Shown here: positions 18,866 to 30,026 of the stretch, piece after piece | Position numbering within the stretch: the stretch's first letter is position 1 | Layout: every line of letters starts with the position of its first letter | Assembly: GCA_902560015.1 (NCBI GenBank) | Contig: CACEKA010000002.1 | Location: 1-64,000, forward strand | From: an uncultured Pelagibacteraceae bacterium | Lineage (GTDB): Bacteria > Pseudomonadota > Alphaproteobacteria > Pelagibacterales > Pelagibacteraceae | Length of the DNA: 64,000 bases | Reading direction: 5' to 3' | Translations under genes and position numbers: made by a program | Notes under the pieces: generated by a model | Seen by the model: the letters and a program-made list of their open reading frames with translations, nothing else | Database searches by the model: none | Told to the model about the DNA's origin: nothing

Positions 18866-19292
18866 TTTTAGGTTCTATATTCTTTAGAGACTCTTGAATT
18901 TGATTATTTTCATCACATAATTCATCACAAACTTTCACAAATGTTTGAGAAAGTTTTTTTACTTTTGAATAATTTGATTTTTTTAATGCTATTTTCATCA
19001 GCATTAACAAAACTTCTTCATTATTAGGTTCAATTAATTTTGCTGTTTCTAAATTATATTCCTCTTTACGTTGATCTTCTTCATGATTGTAAATTTTTGC
19101 CAAATACAAATAACTTTTCGCATCTTTTGGGTTGTAAACTATATGACGCTCAAACATAAATCTTGCGTCATCATATTTTTCCTCTTGATACATCTTTAAT
19201 GCTTCATCAAAGAAATTTTCATTACTTAAAACAAGTGTTGAGTTAGAAATGGTCAATATAATGATAACTATTATTTTATATATTCTATTCAT
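18855..19292 (-). CDS. Secreted TPR-like protein between guaB and guaA
   Basis: A 145-residue protein with a signal peptide (residues 1-23, hydrophobic I-I-V-I-I-I-L-T-I core) and helical repeat units of TPR type (about 25-135; motifs Y-L-Y-L-A-K-I-Y and A-K-L-I-E-P-N). Its start overlaps the guaB stop by one base (TAATG), and its end overlaps guaA by 11, so it is translationally coupled to both. No catalytic motif is seen; the link to purine synthesis may be only shared transcription. Confidence 0.75.
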   Translation of the reverse strand: MNRIYKIIVIIILTISNSTLVLSNENFFDEALKMYQEEKYDDARFMFERHIVYNPKDAKSYLYLAKIYNHEEDQRKEEYNLETAKLIEPNNEEVLLMLMKIALKKSNYSKVKKLSQTFVKVCDELCDENNQIQESLKNIEPKNES

Positions 19293-20368
19293 TAATATTT
19301 GCTGTCGTTTTTTACAACATCCACATTGTGAACCATACTCTCATAAAAACCGGCTTTGGTAATTTTTACAAAATTTGGTTTATTTCTTAATTTAATAATA
19401 TTTTTTGATCCAAGATATCCCATAGAAGATTTAAGACCACCAATTAATTTGTAAACAATACTTCCAACATCGCCTTTATATTTTACAAATCCTTCTACTC
19501 CTTCAGGAACATATTTTGATGAATCTTTTTGTTTAGTTTGAAAATATCTATCTGCTGATCCTTTATTCATAGCTCCAACAGATCCCATTCCTCTAAAACT
19601 TTTAAACAATTTTCCATTTTTTTTAATCAATTTTCCTGGTGTTTCATCTGTGCCAGCAAATAAAGAGCCTATCATAACTGCATCAGCACCAGCAGCAAAT
19701 GCCTTAGCAAGATCTCCAGAATATTTTATTCCACCATCAGAAATAATCTTTACATTTTTATTTTTAATACTATTTCTAACTGATAAGATTGCACTCAATT
19801 GAGGAACTCCAATACCTGCAACTAATCTTGTAGTGCAAATAGAACCTGGACCAATTCCAATTTTAATAATATCAACTCCTAATTTAATTAAATATTTAGC
19901 AGCCTCAGATGTTGCAATATTTCCAGCACACAAAGCAATTTTATTATTCTTTATCTTTTTTATAAATCTAATTATTTCCCCAACTTTTTTTGTATGTCCA
20001 TGAGCGGTATCAACTACTATTAAATCAACTCCCTCTTTAATTATAGCTTTTGCTCTGTCAAATTCATTGGGTCCAGCGCCAACTGCAGCGCCAACTAATA
20101 ATTTTAGTTTTTTTACTTTTTGAATTTCTGAAATTTGTTTTTTGATATCTAAATTTCTATGAATTACACCTATTCCTCCTGCCTTGGCTATCGCAATTGC
20201 CATTTTGCTTTCGGTAACAGTATCCATTGCAGATGACAAAAGAGGTATTTTAAGTTTTAGATTTTTTGTTAATTGAACGTCTGTATTTACTTCTGAAGGC
20301 AATATCTCAGAATACTTTGGTGCTAATGTAACATCATCGAAGGTAAGAGCTTCTTTTATAGGAACCAT
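19292..20368 (-). CDS. guaB: IMP dehydrogenase lacking the CBS (Bateman) domain
   Basis: A 358-residue IMP dehydrogenase, which oxidises IMP to XMP with NAD. The catalytic C178 lies in G-P-G-S-I-C-T-T, and the flap segments [10 protein letters not shown] and Y-V-P-E-G-V-E-G are present. Usual bacterial enzymes have about 490 residues with a paired-CBS insert after the R-N-L motif near residue 72. Here the chain passes from R-N-L-D-I-K-K-Q (71-78) to L-V-G-A-A-V-G (91-97) within about 20 residues, so the whole CBS pair is absent. The barrel looks intact, suggesting activity without the nucleotide-sensing module. Confidence 0.93.
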   Translation of the reverse strand: MVPIKEALTFDDVTLAPKYSEILPSEVNTDVQLTKNLKLKIPLLSSAMDTVTESKMAIAIAKAGGIGVIHRNLDIKKQISEIQKVKKLKLLVGAAVGAGPNEFDRAKAIIKEGVDLIVVDTAHGHTKKVGEIIRFIKKIKNNKIALCAGNIATSEAAKYLIKLGVDIIKIGIGPGSICTTRLVAGIGVPQLSAILSVRNSIKNKNVKIISDGGIKYSGDLAKAFAAGADAVMIGSLFAGTDETPGKLIKKNGKLFKSFRGMGSVGAMNKGSADRYFQTKQKDSSKYVPEGVEGFVKYKGDVGSIVYKLIGGLKSSMGYLGSKNIIKLRNKPNFVKITKAGFYESMVHNVDVVKNDSKY

Positions 20369-20405
20369 AATCTTTTATATACGATTCCTTTTAAATTTAA
20401 AGTGC

Positions 20406-21017
20406 CTATCTAAGCTTACTACAAATTATAAAACTTTCCTTAGAGTCCTTTCTGCTTGATTTAGGTTTAAAAACCTTAACTTCTTTAAAAATTTTTTTTC
20501 CTTCTGCGACTATTTCGTTAAATGTGCCTCCCATGAAAATTTTTGAAACAAAAAAACCATTCTCTGACAATATATCCTTGGCAAAAAACATTGCCTCCTT
20601 ACATAATTCACCTGTTTGAATTGAGTCTATGTTCTTAATTCCTGTAGTATTAACTGCCATATCTGACATCACTACATCTACCTTTGAATTAATATGCTTT
20701 CTAATATCCTCTTGAATTTTTGGTTCAGTAAAATCTCCTTGAATTTGAACAGTATTACCTATCGGCTCCATTTCTTTAAGATCAATTGAAACTAATCTTC
20801 CACTTTTTGCAGCTTTAGCAGCATATTGTGACCAACTACCTGGTGCTGCCCCAATATCTACAACAGATATGCCACCCTTAAATATTTTAAATTTTTCATT
20901 AATTTCAATCAATTTATAAGCAGATCTTGCTCTATAACCATCTACTTTAGATTGCCTAACGTAAGTGTCTCTTCTTTGTTTATTTACCCAATTTTTTGAA
21001 ATTTTATTTTTTTTCAA
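20406..21017 (-). CDS. rlmE: 23S rRNA 2'-O-methyltransferase RlmE (FtsJ)
   Basis: A 203-residue RrmJ/FtsJ methyltransferase acting on U2552 of 23S rRNA. The N-terminal R-S-A-Y-K-L segment, the SAM motif D-I-G-A-A-P-G-S-W-S-Q and the catalytic S-D-M-A-V-N are all present, and the length is typical of the bacterial enzyme. It follows pssA by 21 bases on the minus strand. Confidence 0.94.
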   Translation of the reverse strand: MKKNKISKNWVNKQRRDTYVRQSKVDGYRARSAYKLIEINEKFKIFKGGISVVDIGAAPGSWSQYAAKAAKSGRLVSIDLKEMEPIGNTVQIQGDFTEPKIQEDIRKHINSKVDVVMSDMAVNTTGIKNIDSIQTGELCKEAMFFAKDILSENGFFVSKIFMGGTFNEIVAEGKKIFKEVKVFKPKSSRKDSKESFIICSKLR

Positions 21018-21038
21018 TTAATTATTAATTTTTCTTTA

Positions 21039-21842
21039 TTACAAAACATCTTCAAAATCATCGTCTTCTTTATGATTTTTGTCTTCATTCTGTTTTTTTA
21101 ATTTTTGAAAATGAAAAAAACTTAATGGGAATAGAAGAACATAAATAATTGTGCTTACCGAAATCACTGTAAAAGGATAAACAAGAAGTAGCCCAAAAGA
21201 TAAGATTATTCCAAATAATAAAAAAATTGTAGTTTTTCTTTGAATAACTATTTTCTTAAATGAATATGTCGGAAACTTACTAATTAATAATAACGATGTA
21301 ACAATGAAAAAAGCAGGTACGACAATATTATTATTAAGCTTGATAAAATCAAAATTACTTAAGCTAACTATTAGTGGAGTTAAAACTAAAATTCCACCTG
21401 CAGGTGACGGTACACCTTCAAAAAAATTATCTTTCCATGATGGTCCTTGATTTGAGTGAACATTAAATCTTGCCAATCTTAAGGCTACACAAATTACATA
21501 AATAAGACATAGAAGCCATCCCAATCTACCTAATGAACTTAATGTCCAAAAATACATAATAAATGCTGGTGCAACACCAAAACTTATAACATCTGCTAGA
21601 GAGTCTAATTCTTTTCCAACCTCAGAAGTACCTTTAATCAATCTAGCTATTCTTCCATCCAACCAATCAAATAAAGCAGCAAAAATTATAGCGATAATTG
21701 CAAGATGAAACTCACCACTTAATGCAAATCTTATAGACGTTAAGCCAATACAGACACCTATTAATGTCAACATATTTGGCAAGATCATTCTTGCATTTTT
21801 TTTCTCTGAAATTACTTTCAGATTATTTTTAGGCTGTTCCAT
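21039..21842 (-). CDS. pssA: CDP-diacylglycerol-serine O-phosphatidyltransferase
   Basis: A 267-residue membrane enzyme that makes phosphatidylserine. The CDP-alcohol phosphotransferase signature D-x2-D-G-x2-A-R...G-x3-D-x3-D is complete (D-W-L-D-G-R-I-A-R near residue 60). About 7 membrane segments and a charged C-terminal tail are visible. It follows psd by 2 bases, so synthesis and decarboxylation of phosphatidylserine are co-expressed. Confidence 0.93.
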   Translation of the reverse strand: MEQPKNNLKVISEKKNARMILPNMLTLIGVCIGLTSIRFALSGEFHLAIIAIIFAALFDWLDGRIARLIKGTSEVGKELDSLADVISFGVAPAFIMYFWTLSSLGRLGWLLCLIYVICVALRLARFNVHSNQGPSWKDNFFEGVPSPAGGILVLTPLIVSLSNFDFIKLNNNIVVPAFFIVTSLLLISKFPTYSFKKIVIQRKTTIFLLFGIILSFGLLLVYPFTVISVSTIIYVLLFPLSFFHFQKLKKQNEDKNHKEDDDFEDVL

Positions 21843-21844
21843 AA

Positions 21845-22492
21845 TTATTTTTTAGCTAATAAAGTTTCACCTGAAATCGTCTTTTGTCCAATTTTAACAA
21901 GAGGTTCATAGTTTTCATAGTAAACGTCTGCTCTACTTCCAAATCTAATCATACCAATTCTATCCCCTTGATCCAATGATTGATCTTTGTTAGTTTCACA
22001 AACAATTCTTCTAGCAATTAATCCCGCAATTTGAACCACTACAATATCATTTCCATCTTTATCTTTAATCTTATAATAATTTCTCTCATTATCTTCACTG
22101 GCTTTATCAAATGAAGCATTTAAAAATTTTCCTGGTTTATATAAAATTTCTTCAACTGTCCCAGAACATGGAGTTCTGTTAACATGACAATCAAAAACAT
22201 TCATGAATATACTTATCTTTTTAAATTTTTTATTTTCTAACCCTACTTCTTTTGGTCCATCTACTTCTTCTACTTTAATTACTTCTCCGTCTGCAGGACT
22301 GACAAGATAATTGTCATCTTCAATTATAACTCTTTCTGGATCTCGAAAAAAATAATAAACCCAAACTGTTAGTAACAATCCTATTAATCCTAAAAAACCA
22401 TTTATGATTAATAAAATTATAGTTACAAAAGCAGCTATAACTAAAAATTTATATCCTTCAGTATGGATAGGTGGAAATACCTTGCTAATCAT
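21845..22492 (-). CDS. psd: Phosphatidylserine decarboxylase proenzyme
   Basis: A 215-residue short-form proenzyme that converts phosphatidylserine to phosphatidylethanolamine. The self-cleavage site that yields the pyruvoyl group is in R-F-G-S-R-A-D-V, with S186 the future pyruvoyl residue. The V-S-P-A-D-G-E-V motif and two N-terminal hydrophobic segments fit the family. First gene of psd-pssA, divergent from icd. Confidence 0.93.
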   Translation of the reverse strand: MISKVFPPIHTEGYKFLVIAAFVTIILLIINGFLGLIGLLLTVWVYYFFRDPERVIIEDDNYLVSPADGEVIKVEEVDGPKEVGLENKKFKKISIFMNVFDCHVNRTPCSGTVEEILYKPGKFLNASFDKASEDNERNYYKIKDKDGNDIVVVQIAGLIARRIVCETNKDQSLDQGDRIGMIRFGSRADVYYENYEPLVKIGQKTISGETLLAKK

Positions 22493-22569
22493 ATTCTTCT
22501 ATTTGCTAATTTTTGATTAATATGTATATAAACCAGTCAAATTCAATTAATAAGATAAATTTATTTTTA

Positions 22570-23784
22570 ATGAGTAAAATCAACGTAAAAAACCCTGTAG
22601 TAGAGCTAGATGGTGATGAAATGACTCGCATCATATGGGAGTTTATTAAAAATAAACTTATTCTTCCCTATCTTGACTTAGGTATTGAATACTATGATTT
22701 GGGAATGAAAAGCCGAGATAATACTCATGATCAAATCACGATTGACTCTGCTAATGCAATTAAGAAAGTGGGTGTTGGTATAAAATGTGCAACAATTACT
22801 CCTGATGAGGATCGTGTTGTAGAGTTTGATCTTAAAAAAATGTGGAGATCTCCAAATGGAACAATAAGAAATATTATTGGCGGAACTGTTTTTAGAGAGC
22901 CTATAATTTGTAAAAATATTCCAAAATTAGTTCCTTCATGGACTGATCCAGTCATTATTGGAAGACATGCATTTGGTGATCAATATAGAGCAACAGATTT
23001 TAAAGTACCTGGTAAAGGTAAAATGGAAGTTAAATGGACATCAGAAGATGGAAAAGATGAAATAAAATATGAGGTATTCAATTTTACTGGTCCAGGTGTA
23101 GCACTTTCAATGTATAATTTAGATAAATCAATCGAAGACTTTGCAAGATCGTGTTTTAGTTATGGATTGATTAAAAAGTGGCCTGTTTACATGTCTACTA
23201 AAAACACAATCTTAAAGCAATACGACGGTAGATTTAAAGATATATTTCAAGAAATTTTTGAAAAAGAATATCAACAAGAGTTTGCTAAACAAAACTTAAC
23301 TTATGAACATAGATTAATTGATGACATGGTTGCGTGTGCCATGAAATGGAGTGGAAAATATATTTGGGCTTGTAAAAATTATGATGGAGATGTTCAGTCA
23401 GATACAATGGCTCAAGGTTATGGTTCATTAGGTTTAATGACTAGTACGTTATTAACTCCAGATGGAAAAGTTATGGAAGCAGAAGCAGCCCATGGAACCG
23501 TTACTAGACATTATAGAATGCATCAACAAGGAAAAGAAACCTCAACAAATCCTATTGCTTCTATCTTTGCTTGGACAAGAGGTTTGGCTCACAGAGGTAA
23601 ATTAGATAGCAATGATGAATTAATAAATTTTGCGCAAACTATCGAGAAAGTTTGTATTGAATGTGTTGAAAGTGGCTCAATGACAAAAGATTTAGCTATT
23701 CTTATAGGTCCATCAAGCAAGTATTTAACTACTAATCAATTTTTAGATGAAATTGATGGAAGCCTCAAAAAGAAATTAAATTAA
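22570..23784 (+). CDS. icd: NADP-dependent isocitrate dehydrogenase
   Basis: A 404-residue isocitrate dehydrogenase of the eukaryote-like homodimeric NADP class common in Alphaproteobacteria. The opening [13 protein letters not shown], the G-T-V-F-R-E-P-I and the A-H-G-T-V-T-R-H-Y motifs are conserved. The ATG at 22570 is chosen over one 19 codons upstream because the conserved protein begins at MSKINVKNP. It catalyses oxidative decarboxylation of isocitrate in the TCA cycle. Its 3' end overlaps convergent alaS by 9 bases. Confidence 0.95.
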   Translation: MSKINVKNPVVELDGDEMTRIIWEFIKNKLILPYLDLGIEYYDLGMKSRDNTHDQITIDSANAIKKVGVGIKCATITPDEDRVVEFDLKKMWRSPNGTIRNIIGGTVFREPIICKNIPKLVPSWTDPVIIGRHAFGDQYRATDFKVPGKGKMEVKWTSEDGKDEIKYEVFNFTGPGVALSMYNLDKSIEDFARSCFSYGLIKKWPVYMSTKNTILKQYDGRFKDIFQEIFEKEYQQEFAKQNLTYEHRLIDDMVACAMKWSGKYIWACKNYDGDVQSDTMAQGYGSLGLMTSTLLTPDGKVMEAEAAHGTVTRHYRMHQQGKETSTNPIASIFAWTRGLAHRGKLDSNDELINFAQTIEKVCIECVESGSMTKDLAILIGPSSKYLTTNQFLDEIDGSLKKKLN

Positions 23785-26442
23785 AGTCTTTAGCTCTTCA
23801 AAAGCTTCTTCGATTTTAGATTTATCTTGACCACCTGCTTGAGCAAAGTCTTTTCTTCCTCCACCACCTTGGCCTCCAATAATCTCTGATCCTACCTTAA
23901 CAAATTTAACTGCATCAAATTTATTCGTTAAAGTGTCACTTACACCTACGGCAATACCAACTTTATCTTCTTTGTTTGCAAAAACTATTACAATACCTTC
24001 TGTTAATTCTTTTTTTCCTTTATCTACAAGTTTTCTAAGTTCTTTAGGTGGTAAGTCTTCTACTTTTTGAAATCTTATTTTTACTCCATTAATTTCTTCA
24101 TCTTTAATAATATTTTTAGTCTTATCTTCTAAAATTGAATTTACTGAAATTGTTTCAAGTTGTTTTGTTAAATTTTTAATTAAGGTTTTTTGATCAGTTT
24201 CATCTAAAGAAGGTGTTCCACCCAATTCTGTTATTTGTTGATTTAAATTATTTATAATTTCTTCATTTTTTTCTGACGAAATATTGGATAGTTTTTCTTT
24301 ATTTTTTAGATAATCTTCTAATTGCTTATCTCGAAGAGCTTCTATTCTTCTAACACCTGCTGCAATAGAAGATTGGCTTATTATTTTAAATTTACCGATA
24401 TCACCTGTATTTTTTACATGAGTTCCGCCACATAATTCTGTTGAAAAATATTTACCATCCTCATCTCCCATAGACAAAACTCTAACTTCATCTCCATATT
24501 TCTCTCCAAAAAGTGCTAGAGCTCCATTTTCAACTGCCTCATCTGGTGTCATTAATCTTGTTTTAACTTCAGATTTTTTTGAAACCATTTGATTTACAAT
24601 GCCTTCAATTTTATCAATTTCTTCATTTTGTATTGGTTTCATATGACTAAAATCAAACCTTAATCGACTAGGTTCAACTAAAGAGCCTTTTTGAGTTACA
24701 TGATCACCCAATACTCTTCTCAATGACTCATGTAATAAATGTGTTGCTGAATGATATGCTCGAGTATCATCCCTTCTTTTAACGTTAATTTTTAATTCAA
24801 CATTATCTTTTAATTTAATTGAACCGCTAACTACTTTTCCGTAATGGACAAATAAATCTCCAAGTTTTTTTTGAACATCAGTTACTTCAAATTTAAAATC
24901 ATTTATTATTATTTCTCCTGTGTCCCCAACTTGTCCACCTGATTCACCATAAAATGGAGTTTGATTAACAATTATCATTCCCTCTTCATCTTTATTTAAT
25001 TGATCTACTTCTTTATTATCTTTTAATAATGACAGAACAGCTCCCTCTGCTTGATTTGTCTCGTATCCTAAAAATTCAGTTGCTCCTAATTTATCTTTAA
25101 TTCCAAACCAAACATCTTCAACAGCAGCGTCACCTGAGCCTTTCCAATTTTTCTTAGCTAATTCTCTACTCTCTTTCATTAAAGATTGAAATTTTTCTGT
25201 ATCAATAGACATTGATTTATTTCTCAAAATATCTTCTGTAAGATCTAAAGGAAATCCATAAGTGTCATATAATTTAAAAGCTACTTCACCAGGTAAAACT
25301 TTATCAATTTTAGAAATCTCTTCATTTAAAATTTTTATTCCTCTATCTAAAAGAACTAAAAACTTTTCCTCTTCCATTTTTAGTGTTTCTTTAATTAAAG
25401 ACTCAGCTCTAACTAATTCTGGATAATTTCCTGACATTTCATCTCTTAATGTTTCAAATAAATTATAAAAAACTGGTTCTTTTGAACCTAGCAAATGAGA
25501 ATGTCTCATGCCTCTTCTCATAATTCTTCTAAGTACATATCCTCTTCCTTCATTAGAAGGTAGCACTCCTTCTGCAATTAAAAATGAGCTTGCTCTTAAG
25601 TGGTCTGCTATTACTCTGAAACTTGATTGGTTAGATTGATCGGATTTAATTTTAATTATCTCAGAGGCTGAGTTAATTATTTTTTTAAAATGATCTGTTT
25701 CATAATTATCATGAGTTCCTTGAAGTAAAGCCGCAATTCGTTCAAGACCCATTCCAGTATCAACAGATGGTTTTGGTAAATCAATTCTTTTATCTTTTGA
25801 AATTTGTTCGAATTGCATAAAGACTAAGTTCCATATTTCAATAAAACGATTTCCATCTTCATCTTTAGTGCCAGGTAGACCTCCTTCTAGATGCTCACCA
25901 TGATCATAAAAAATTTCAGAACATGGCCCACATGGTCCTGTCTCTCCCATTGACCAAAAATTGTCAGATGTTGCTATTCGAATAATCCTATCATCGCTAA
26001 AACCAGCTATTTTCTTCCAAAAATTGAAGGCTTCGTCATCTTCTTTATAAACTGTTACATAAAGGCGATTTTTATCTATTCCAAAATCTTTAGTAATTAA
26101 ATTCCAGGCATAATGAATTGCCTGTTCTTTAAAATAATCTCCAAATGAAAAATTTCCTAACATTTCAAAAAATGTGTGGTGTCTTGGCGTATAACCAACA
26201 TTTTCTAAATCATTATGCTTTCCACCTGCTCTAACACATTTTTGTGAAGTGGTAGCTCTCTTGTAATCTCTTTTCTCTAAACCTGTAAATACGTTTTTGA
26301 ACTGGACCATCCCAGAGTTAGCAAACATCAAAGTAGGGTCATTATTTGGAACTAAGTTGCTAGACTCAACTATTTTATGCTCATTCTTTTCAAAATATTT
26401 TAAGAATGTACTTCTTATTTCATTTAATGATTTGTCTGCCAT
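23776..26442 (-). CDS. alaS: Alanyl-tRNA synthetase
   Basis: An 888-residue full-length alanyl-tRNA synthetase. The class II catalytic core is N-terminal ([13 protein letters not shown]), followed by the editing domain with H-S-A-T-H-L-L-H and C-G-G-T-H zinc motifs (about residues 555-670) and the C-Ala domain ending in [16 protein letters not shown]. It lies downstream of recA, separated by an intrinsic terminator, so it probably has its own promoter in 26443-26490. Confidence 0.97.
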   Translation of the reverse strand: MADKSLNEIRSTFLKYFEKNEHKIVESSNLVPNNDPTLMFANSGMVQFKNVFTGLEKRDYKRATTSQKCVRAGGKHNDLENVGYTPRHHTFFEMLGNFSFGDYFKEQAIHYAWNLITKDFGIDKNRLYVTVYKEDDEAFNFWKKIAGFSDDRIIRIATSDNFWSMGETGPCGPCSEIFYDHGEHLEGGLPGTKDEDGNRFIEIWNLVFMQFEQISKDKRIDLPKPSVDTGMGLERIAALLQGTHDNYETDHFKKIINSASEIIKIKSDQSNQSSFRVIADHLRASSFLIAEGVLPSNEGRGYVLRRIMRRGMRHSHLLGSKEPVFYNLFETLRDEMSGNYPELVRAESLIKETLKMEEEKFLVLLDRGIKILNEEISKIDKVLPGEVAFKLYDTYGFPLDLTEDILRNKSMSIDTEKFQSLMKESRELAKKNWKGSGDAAVEDVWFGIKDKLGATEFLGYETNQAEGAVLSLLKDNKEVDQLNKDEEGMIIVNQTPFYGESGGQVGDTGEIIINDFKFEVTDVQKKLGDLFVHYGKVVSGSIKLKDNVELKINVKRRDDTRAYHSATHLLHESLRRVLGDHVTQKGSLVEPSRLRFDFSHMKPIQNEEIDKIEGIVNQMVSKKSEVKTRLMTPDEAVENGALALFGEKYGDEVRVLSMGDEDGKYFSTELCGGTHVKNTGDIGKFKIISQSSIAAGVRRIEALRDKQLEDYLKNKEKLSNISSEKNEEIINNLNQQITELGGTPSLDETDQKTLIKNLTKQLETISVNSILEDKTKNIIKDEEINGVKIRFQKVEDLPPKELRKLVDKGKKELTEGIVIVFANKEDKVGIAVGVSDTLTNKFDAVKFVKVGSEIIGGQGGGGRKDFAQAGGQDKSKIEEAFEELKTLI

Positions 26443-26490
26443 ATTTTTAAAATACAGCTTTTTTATTCTATGTCTAGATAACAGTAAGGG

Positions 26491-26519
26491 AAAAAAGGCG
26501 CTTATATTAAGCGCCTTTT
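26491..26519 (-). terminator. Intrinsic terminator after recA
   Basis: A 12-bp stem AAAAGGCGCTTA / TAAGCGCCTTTT with a 3-base loop. On the minus strand it is followed by a run of T, placing it 25 bases after the recA stop and separating recA from alaS. Confidence 0.9.
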
Positions 26520-26543
26520 AATAATTAAAAGATGACCTATTAA

Positions 26544-27692
26544 TTAATTCTTTTTAGTAGGAACTACTTCCTCTTTAGTTTCTGCTTTCGGATCTTCAAT
26601 TTGATCTTTAGCAGCTTTTTCAGGGTCAAGAGGATTTCCTTCAATCTTTTTTTGAATTACGCCTGCTTTTTCTCTTATTAACAGTTCTATTTCAGCAGCT
26701 ACTTTAGGATTTTGAGCAAGATAAGTTTTAGCATTTTCTCTACCTTGTCCTATTTTTTCTCCTTTATAAGCATACCAGGCTCCTGATTTTTCAATAATGT
26801 CTGCTTTAGAACCTAAATCAACTAATTCACCCATTTTGCTGATTCCTTTTCCATACATTAAGTCAAATTCAACAACTTTAAATGGTGGTGCTACTTTATT
26901 TTTAACTACTTTAACTCTTGTTGAGTTTCCAATAATTTCATCTTTGTCTTTAATCGCACCAATTCTTCTAATATCCATTCTAACAGATGAGTAGAATTTT
27001 AAAGCATTTCCACCCGATGTTGTTTCAGGACTTCCAAACATAACTCCAATTTTCATTCTAATTTGGTTAATGAAAATCATCATCGTATTTGTATTTGAAA
27101 TTGAACTTGTAAGTTTTCTTAAAGCCTGACTCATTAATCTAGATTGTAGACCAACATGGTGATCACCCATTTCACCTTCAATTTCAGCTTTTGGAGTTAA
27201 AGCTGCTACAGAGTCAATTACGATAACTGAAATTGATCCTGATTTAACAAGAGTATCAGCTATTTCTAAAGCTTGTTCACCAGCATCTGGCTGAGAAATT
27301 AAAAGTTCTTCAGTATTTACACCTAATTTTTTTGCATAAACTGGATCCAATGCATGCTCTGCATCAACAAATGCACAAATTCCACCAGCCTTTTGGGCTT
27401 CAGCAACAACTTGTAATGCCAACGTTGTTTTTCCTGAAGACTCTGGTCCATATACTTCAACAATTCTTCCTTTTGGCAATCCACCTATTCCAAGTGCTAA
27501 ATCAAGACTTAAAGATCCTGTAGATACAGACTCAATATCCATTGCTCTTCTTTGTCCAAGCTTCATTACTGAACCTTTTCCAAAATTATCGGTAATTTGA
27601 GCTATCGCTGCATCTAATGCTTTGTTCTTTTCTTTGATATCCATTTCTTGATCTTTAGTAGATTTAACTACTTTTAGGTTACTTTTCGTCAT
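26544..27692 (-). CDS. recA: Recombinase A
   Basis: A 382-residue RecA: Walker [10 protein letters not shown] (82-90), [15 protein letters not shown]-binding loop region, and a charged C-terminal tail rich in E and K. It forms the strand-exchange filament and stimulates self-cleavage of UmuD/LexA-type proteins. It starts with a 19-residue polar N-terminal extension before the conserved K-A-L-D-A-A-I. An SOS-box-like motif about 50-65 bases upstream matches one before umuD. Confidence 0.97.
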   Translation of the reverse strand: MTKSNLKVVKSTKDQEMDIKEKNKALDAAIAQITDNFGKGSVMKLGQRRAMDIESVSTGSLSLDLALGIGGLPKGRIVEVYGPESSGKTTLALQVVAEAQKAGGICAFVDAEHALDPVYAKKLGVNTEELLISQPDAGEQALEIADTLVKSGSISVIVIDSVAALTPKAEIEGEMGDHHVGLQSRLMSQALRKLTSSISNTNTMMIFINQIRMKIGVMFGSPETTSGGNALKFYSSVRMDIRRIGAIKDKDEIIGNSTRVKVVKNKVAPPFKVVEFDLMYGKGISKMGELVDLGSKADIIEKSGAWYAYKGEKIGQGRENAKTYLAQNPKVAAEIELLIREKAGVIQKKIEGNPLDPEKAAKDQIEDPKAETKEEVVPTKKN

Positions 27693-27742
27693 TTTTAGCC
27701 TCTTTTTTTAATTTTTTTAACTCTCGAATCATGAATTTAAAT

Positions 27743-27757
27743 GTACACATTTTGTTC
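27743..27757. promoter_or_regulatory. SOS-box-like site upstream of recA
   Basis: Plus-strand GTAC-ACATTTT-GTTC, matching 7 of 8 fixed bases of the alphaproteobacterial LexA operator GTTC-N7-GTTC. It is 51-65 bases before the recA start. The surrounding ATGTACACATTTTGTT matches ATGTTCACGTTTTGAT upstream of umuD at 13 of 16 positions. Confidence 0.55.
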
Positions 27758-27800
27758 TCATTAGCAATATATTTATTTTCTGGTCAAAAAAGTCAAATAA

Positions 27801-29093
27801 TTACTTAAGTTTTAGATATTGGCTGTTTAGCAATCCTACTGCTTTTAACAAATTATATTGAGCCATAAGATAGTTTCTTTCCGAATTAGCTAGAGATATT
27901 TGAGCTGATAAAAGTAAGGAGTTGGATTGAATTACATCTAGTGTTGTTCTTGATCCTCTCTCATATTCTGCAGCAATCCCTTCATTAGCAATTTTTGCAG
28001 CTCTTACTTGAACTTTGACAGAATTTAAAAAACTTTTTGTAGACTCTAAACTTGACCAAGCGCTAGCTACATTAGTATCGTTAGTTCTAACAACATCATC
28101 TAATAATAATCTTTTTCTAGTCGTTAGATTATTATTTTTATTAATTTTAGATCTTTTTTTTCCTCCTGAATAAAATGGCCAACTAACAGTAGCTTTTAAA
28201 ATATCTTTATCTCTTTTATCAAAAGATGAACTAAAATCATCAGCATAAGATTTCTCTAAAGATAATATGGCTGAAGGTTTTAAATCAGACTCTGCAATTT
28301 CTAAATCTTTTTCTGATTGAATTACATCAAAATTTGCAATTTTAATGTCTGGATTATTTTGTTTTGATAATCTTATTGCTTCTTTTAAACTTTTTGGAAC
28401 ACTTACAATTGAATTAGAATTTTTCTTAAGAGATTTTGGATTATCTATTTTTCCAATAATATTTTCATAATTTAATTTACTTATTAATAAATCACTTTTT
28501 GCCTGAGTAAATTGTGCTTGGGCGCCTGCAAGTGAAGACTCCGTTTGTGCTAAGTCAGTAATAGTAATTTGACCCCTATCTAATCTAATCTTATCATTTT
28601 CAAGCTGTCTATTTAAAAGGTTTAAGTTTTTTTTGTTAATTCCAAGCTTTTCTCGAGCAAGAATTAAATTAGTAAAAGCATCTATAGCACTATAAAAAAC
28701 ATCTTGCTCTTTTTTTACTAGCTTTGCCTTTGCTAAATCTAATCCAATTAAATTTTTCTCAAATGTTAAATCTCTTCCATAATCTAAAATTGTTTGCTCT
28801 AACTTAATGGTCGTATTTAAAGGGTCCGCATCATTTACAGTTGCATCCCCACCACTTTGATTTGTAAGCTTATTTGTATTTTCTAAACTTTTTGAACCGC
28901 TCAACGTAAGTGTAGGCTTGTATTCACTTTGAGAAATATTAACATCCTCAACAGATGCTTTGATATTCTCTCTTTCAGCATTAAGCTGAATATTGTTTTG
29001 ATATGTTTGATTTAAAGCATCATACAAAGTTACTGCTGAAGCATGATTTATATTAATTAATGTTAAACTTATAAATATTATTATTTTTTTCAT
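27801..29093 (-). CDS. tolC: TolC-family outer-membrane efflux protein
   Basis: A 430-residue TolC-family protein with a signal peptide (1-20, cleavage near H-A-S-A) and two long alpha-helical OEP repeats. L-Y-D-A-L-N-Q-T-Y-Q-N-N opens repeat one and the region from about 215 begins repeat two (L-K-E-A-I-R-L-S-K-Q-N-N-P). It should form the trimeric outer-membrane and periplasmic tunnel for type I secretion or RND efflux. No partner pump is adjacent. It overlaps the upstream kinase gene by 4 bases. The symbol is family-level. Confidence 0.88.
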   Translation of the reverse strand: MKKIIIFISLTLININHASAVTLYDALNQTYQNNIQLNAERENIKASVEDVNISQSEYKPTLTLSGSKSLENTNKLTNQSGGDATVNDADPLNTTIKLEQTILDYGRDLTFEKNLIGLDLAKAKLVKKEQDVFYSAIDAFTNLILAREKLGINKKNLNLLNRQLENDKIRLDRGQITITDLAQTESSLAGAQAQFTQAKSDLLISKLNYENIIGKIDNPKSLKKNSNSIVSVPKSLKEAIRLSKQNNPDIKIANFDVIQSEKDLEIAESDLKPSAILSLEKSYADDFSSSFDKRDKDILKATVSWPFYSGGKKRSKINKNNNLTTRKRLLLDDVVRTNDTNVASAWSSLESTKSFLNSVKVQVRAAKIANEGIAAEYERGSRTTLDVIQSNSLLLSAQISLANSERNYLMAQYNLLKAVGLLNSQYLKLK

Positions 29094-30019
29094 TTTCTCT
29101 TATATACAGCAGATTTAATTTGATGGTTACTATTTAAATTCAAAATAATAGACGCATATCTAGGCATTTTTTTAAACATATTTTCTGTAATTCTTTGATA
29201 AGTCTGCATAAAATTAATTACATCCCCCTTGCTCATTACCTTATGGTTGGATGACTTTTTAGTTTTTAACCACAGTTTATGCTCTTGTTTTAACCTCCAT
29301 TTTTGAAGCAAATTAAAGTTTTTTGCTTTTAAATAAATCATACAATTAAGTTGAGAGTATAATTTCTTATATTTGGTCTTTAACTGTTGGTTAACATGTT
29401 TTCTCCAAATAAGTTTTGGGTCATTTACTTTTTCAAGTGAATTAATTGATTTTTTAAGGGATTTATTTAACTCTGCTCTAGCTCCTACACACCATCCTTC
29501 AAATATTATTACATCAGGTTTTTCTTTAATCTTATACCAATTTTTCTTTGGATTTCTGTCATCTACTGCTTTATTAAAATTTGGCAATTCAATTTGTTTA
29601 AAATTCCTATTTTTCACCTTTTTAAAAAAATCTAACATGAGCTTTACATCATGAGTTCCTGGCACTCCTCTTGTTTCAAGCATAGGATGAATTTTTTTTG
29701 ATAAACTTAATCTTTCCTTTCTAGTTTTATAAAAGTCATCAATTGAGATTTTAAACACTTTTAATTTAAAATATTTTTCTAATATAATTTTTATGATTGA
29801 ACTAGTGGTTGTTTTTCCTGTTCCTTGTCCACCTGCTAAACCAACAAAGTAAGGTTTTTTATTATTTGATTTCTTTGCTATCCAAAAACATATCGGAATT
29901 AAAAAATTTTTAAGCATACCATCTTTATTGCCAAACTTTTCTTTAGATGTTTCCTGTGATTTAATAAATCTAAGACAATCTTTTTTAACTTTATTGAAAC
30001 AATCGGCAGCAACTTGCAT
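29090..30019 (-). CDS. D-glycerate 3-kinase-like P-loop kinase
   Basis: A 309-residue P-loop kinase with Walker A G-G-Q-G-T-G-K-T near 63-70, then I-S-I-D-D-F-Y-K-T-R and I-F-E-G-W-C-V-G. These match the plant-type glycerate kinase/COG4240 family (related to phosphoribulokinase and uridine kinase folds), which phosphorylates D-glycerate to 3-phosphoglycerate. The R-G-V-P-G-T-H-D motif supports this. It would let glycerate enter lower glycolysis. Overlap with tolC is four bases; functional connection is unlikely. Confidence 0.82.
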   Translation of the reverse strand: MQVAADCFNKVKKDCLRFIKSQETSKEKFGNKDGMLKNFLIPICFWIAKKSNNKKPYFVGLAGGQGTGKTTTSSIIKIILEKYFKLKVFKISIDDFYKTRKERLSLSKKIHPMLETRGVPGTHDVKLMLDFFKKVKNRNFKQIELPNFNKAVDDRNPKKNWYKIKEKPDVIIFEGWCVGARAELNKSLKKSINSLEKVNDPKLIWRKHVNQQLKTKYKKLYSQLNCMIYLKAKNFNLLQKWRLKQEHKLWLKTKKSSNHKVMSKGDVINFMQTYQRITENMFKKMPRYASIILNLNSNHQIKSAVYKRK

Positions 30020-30026
30020 TAACTTA

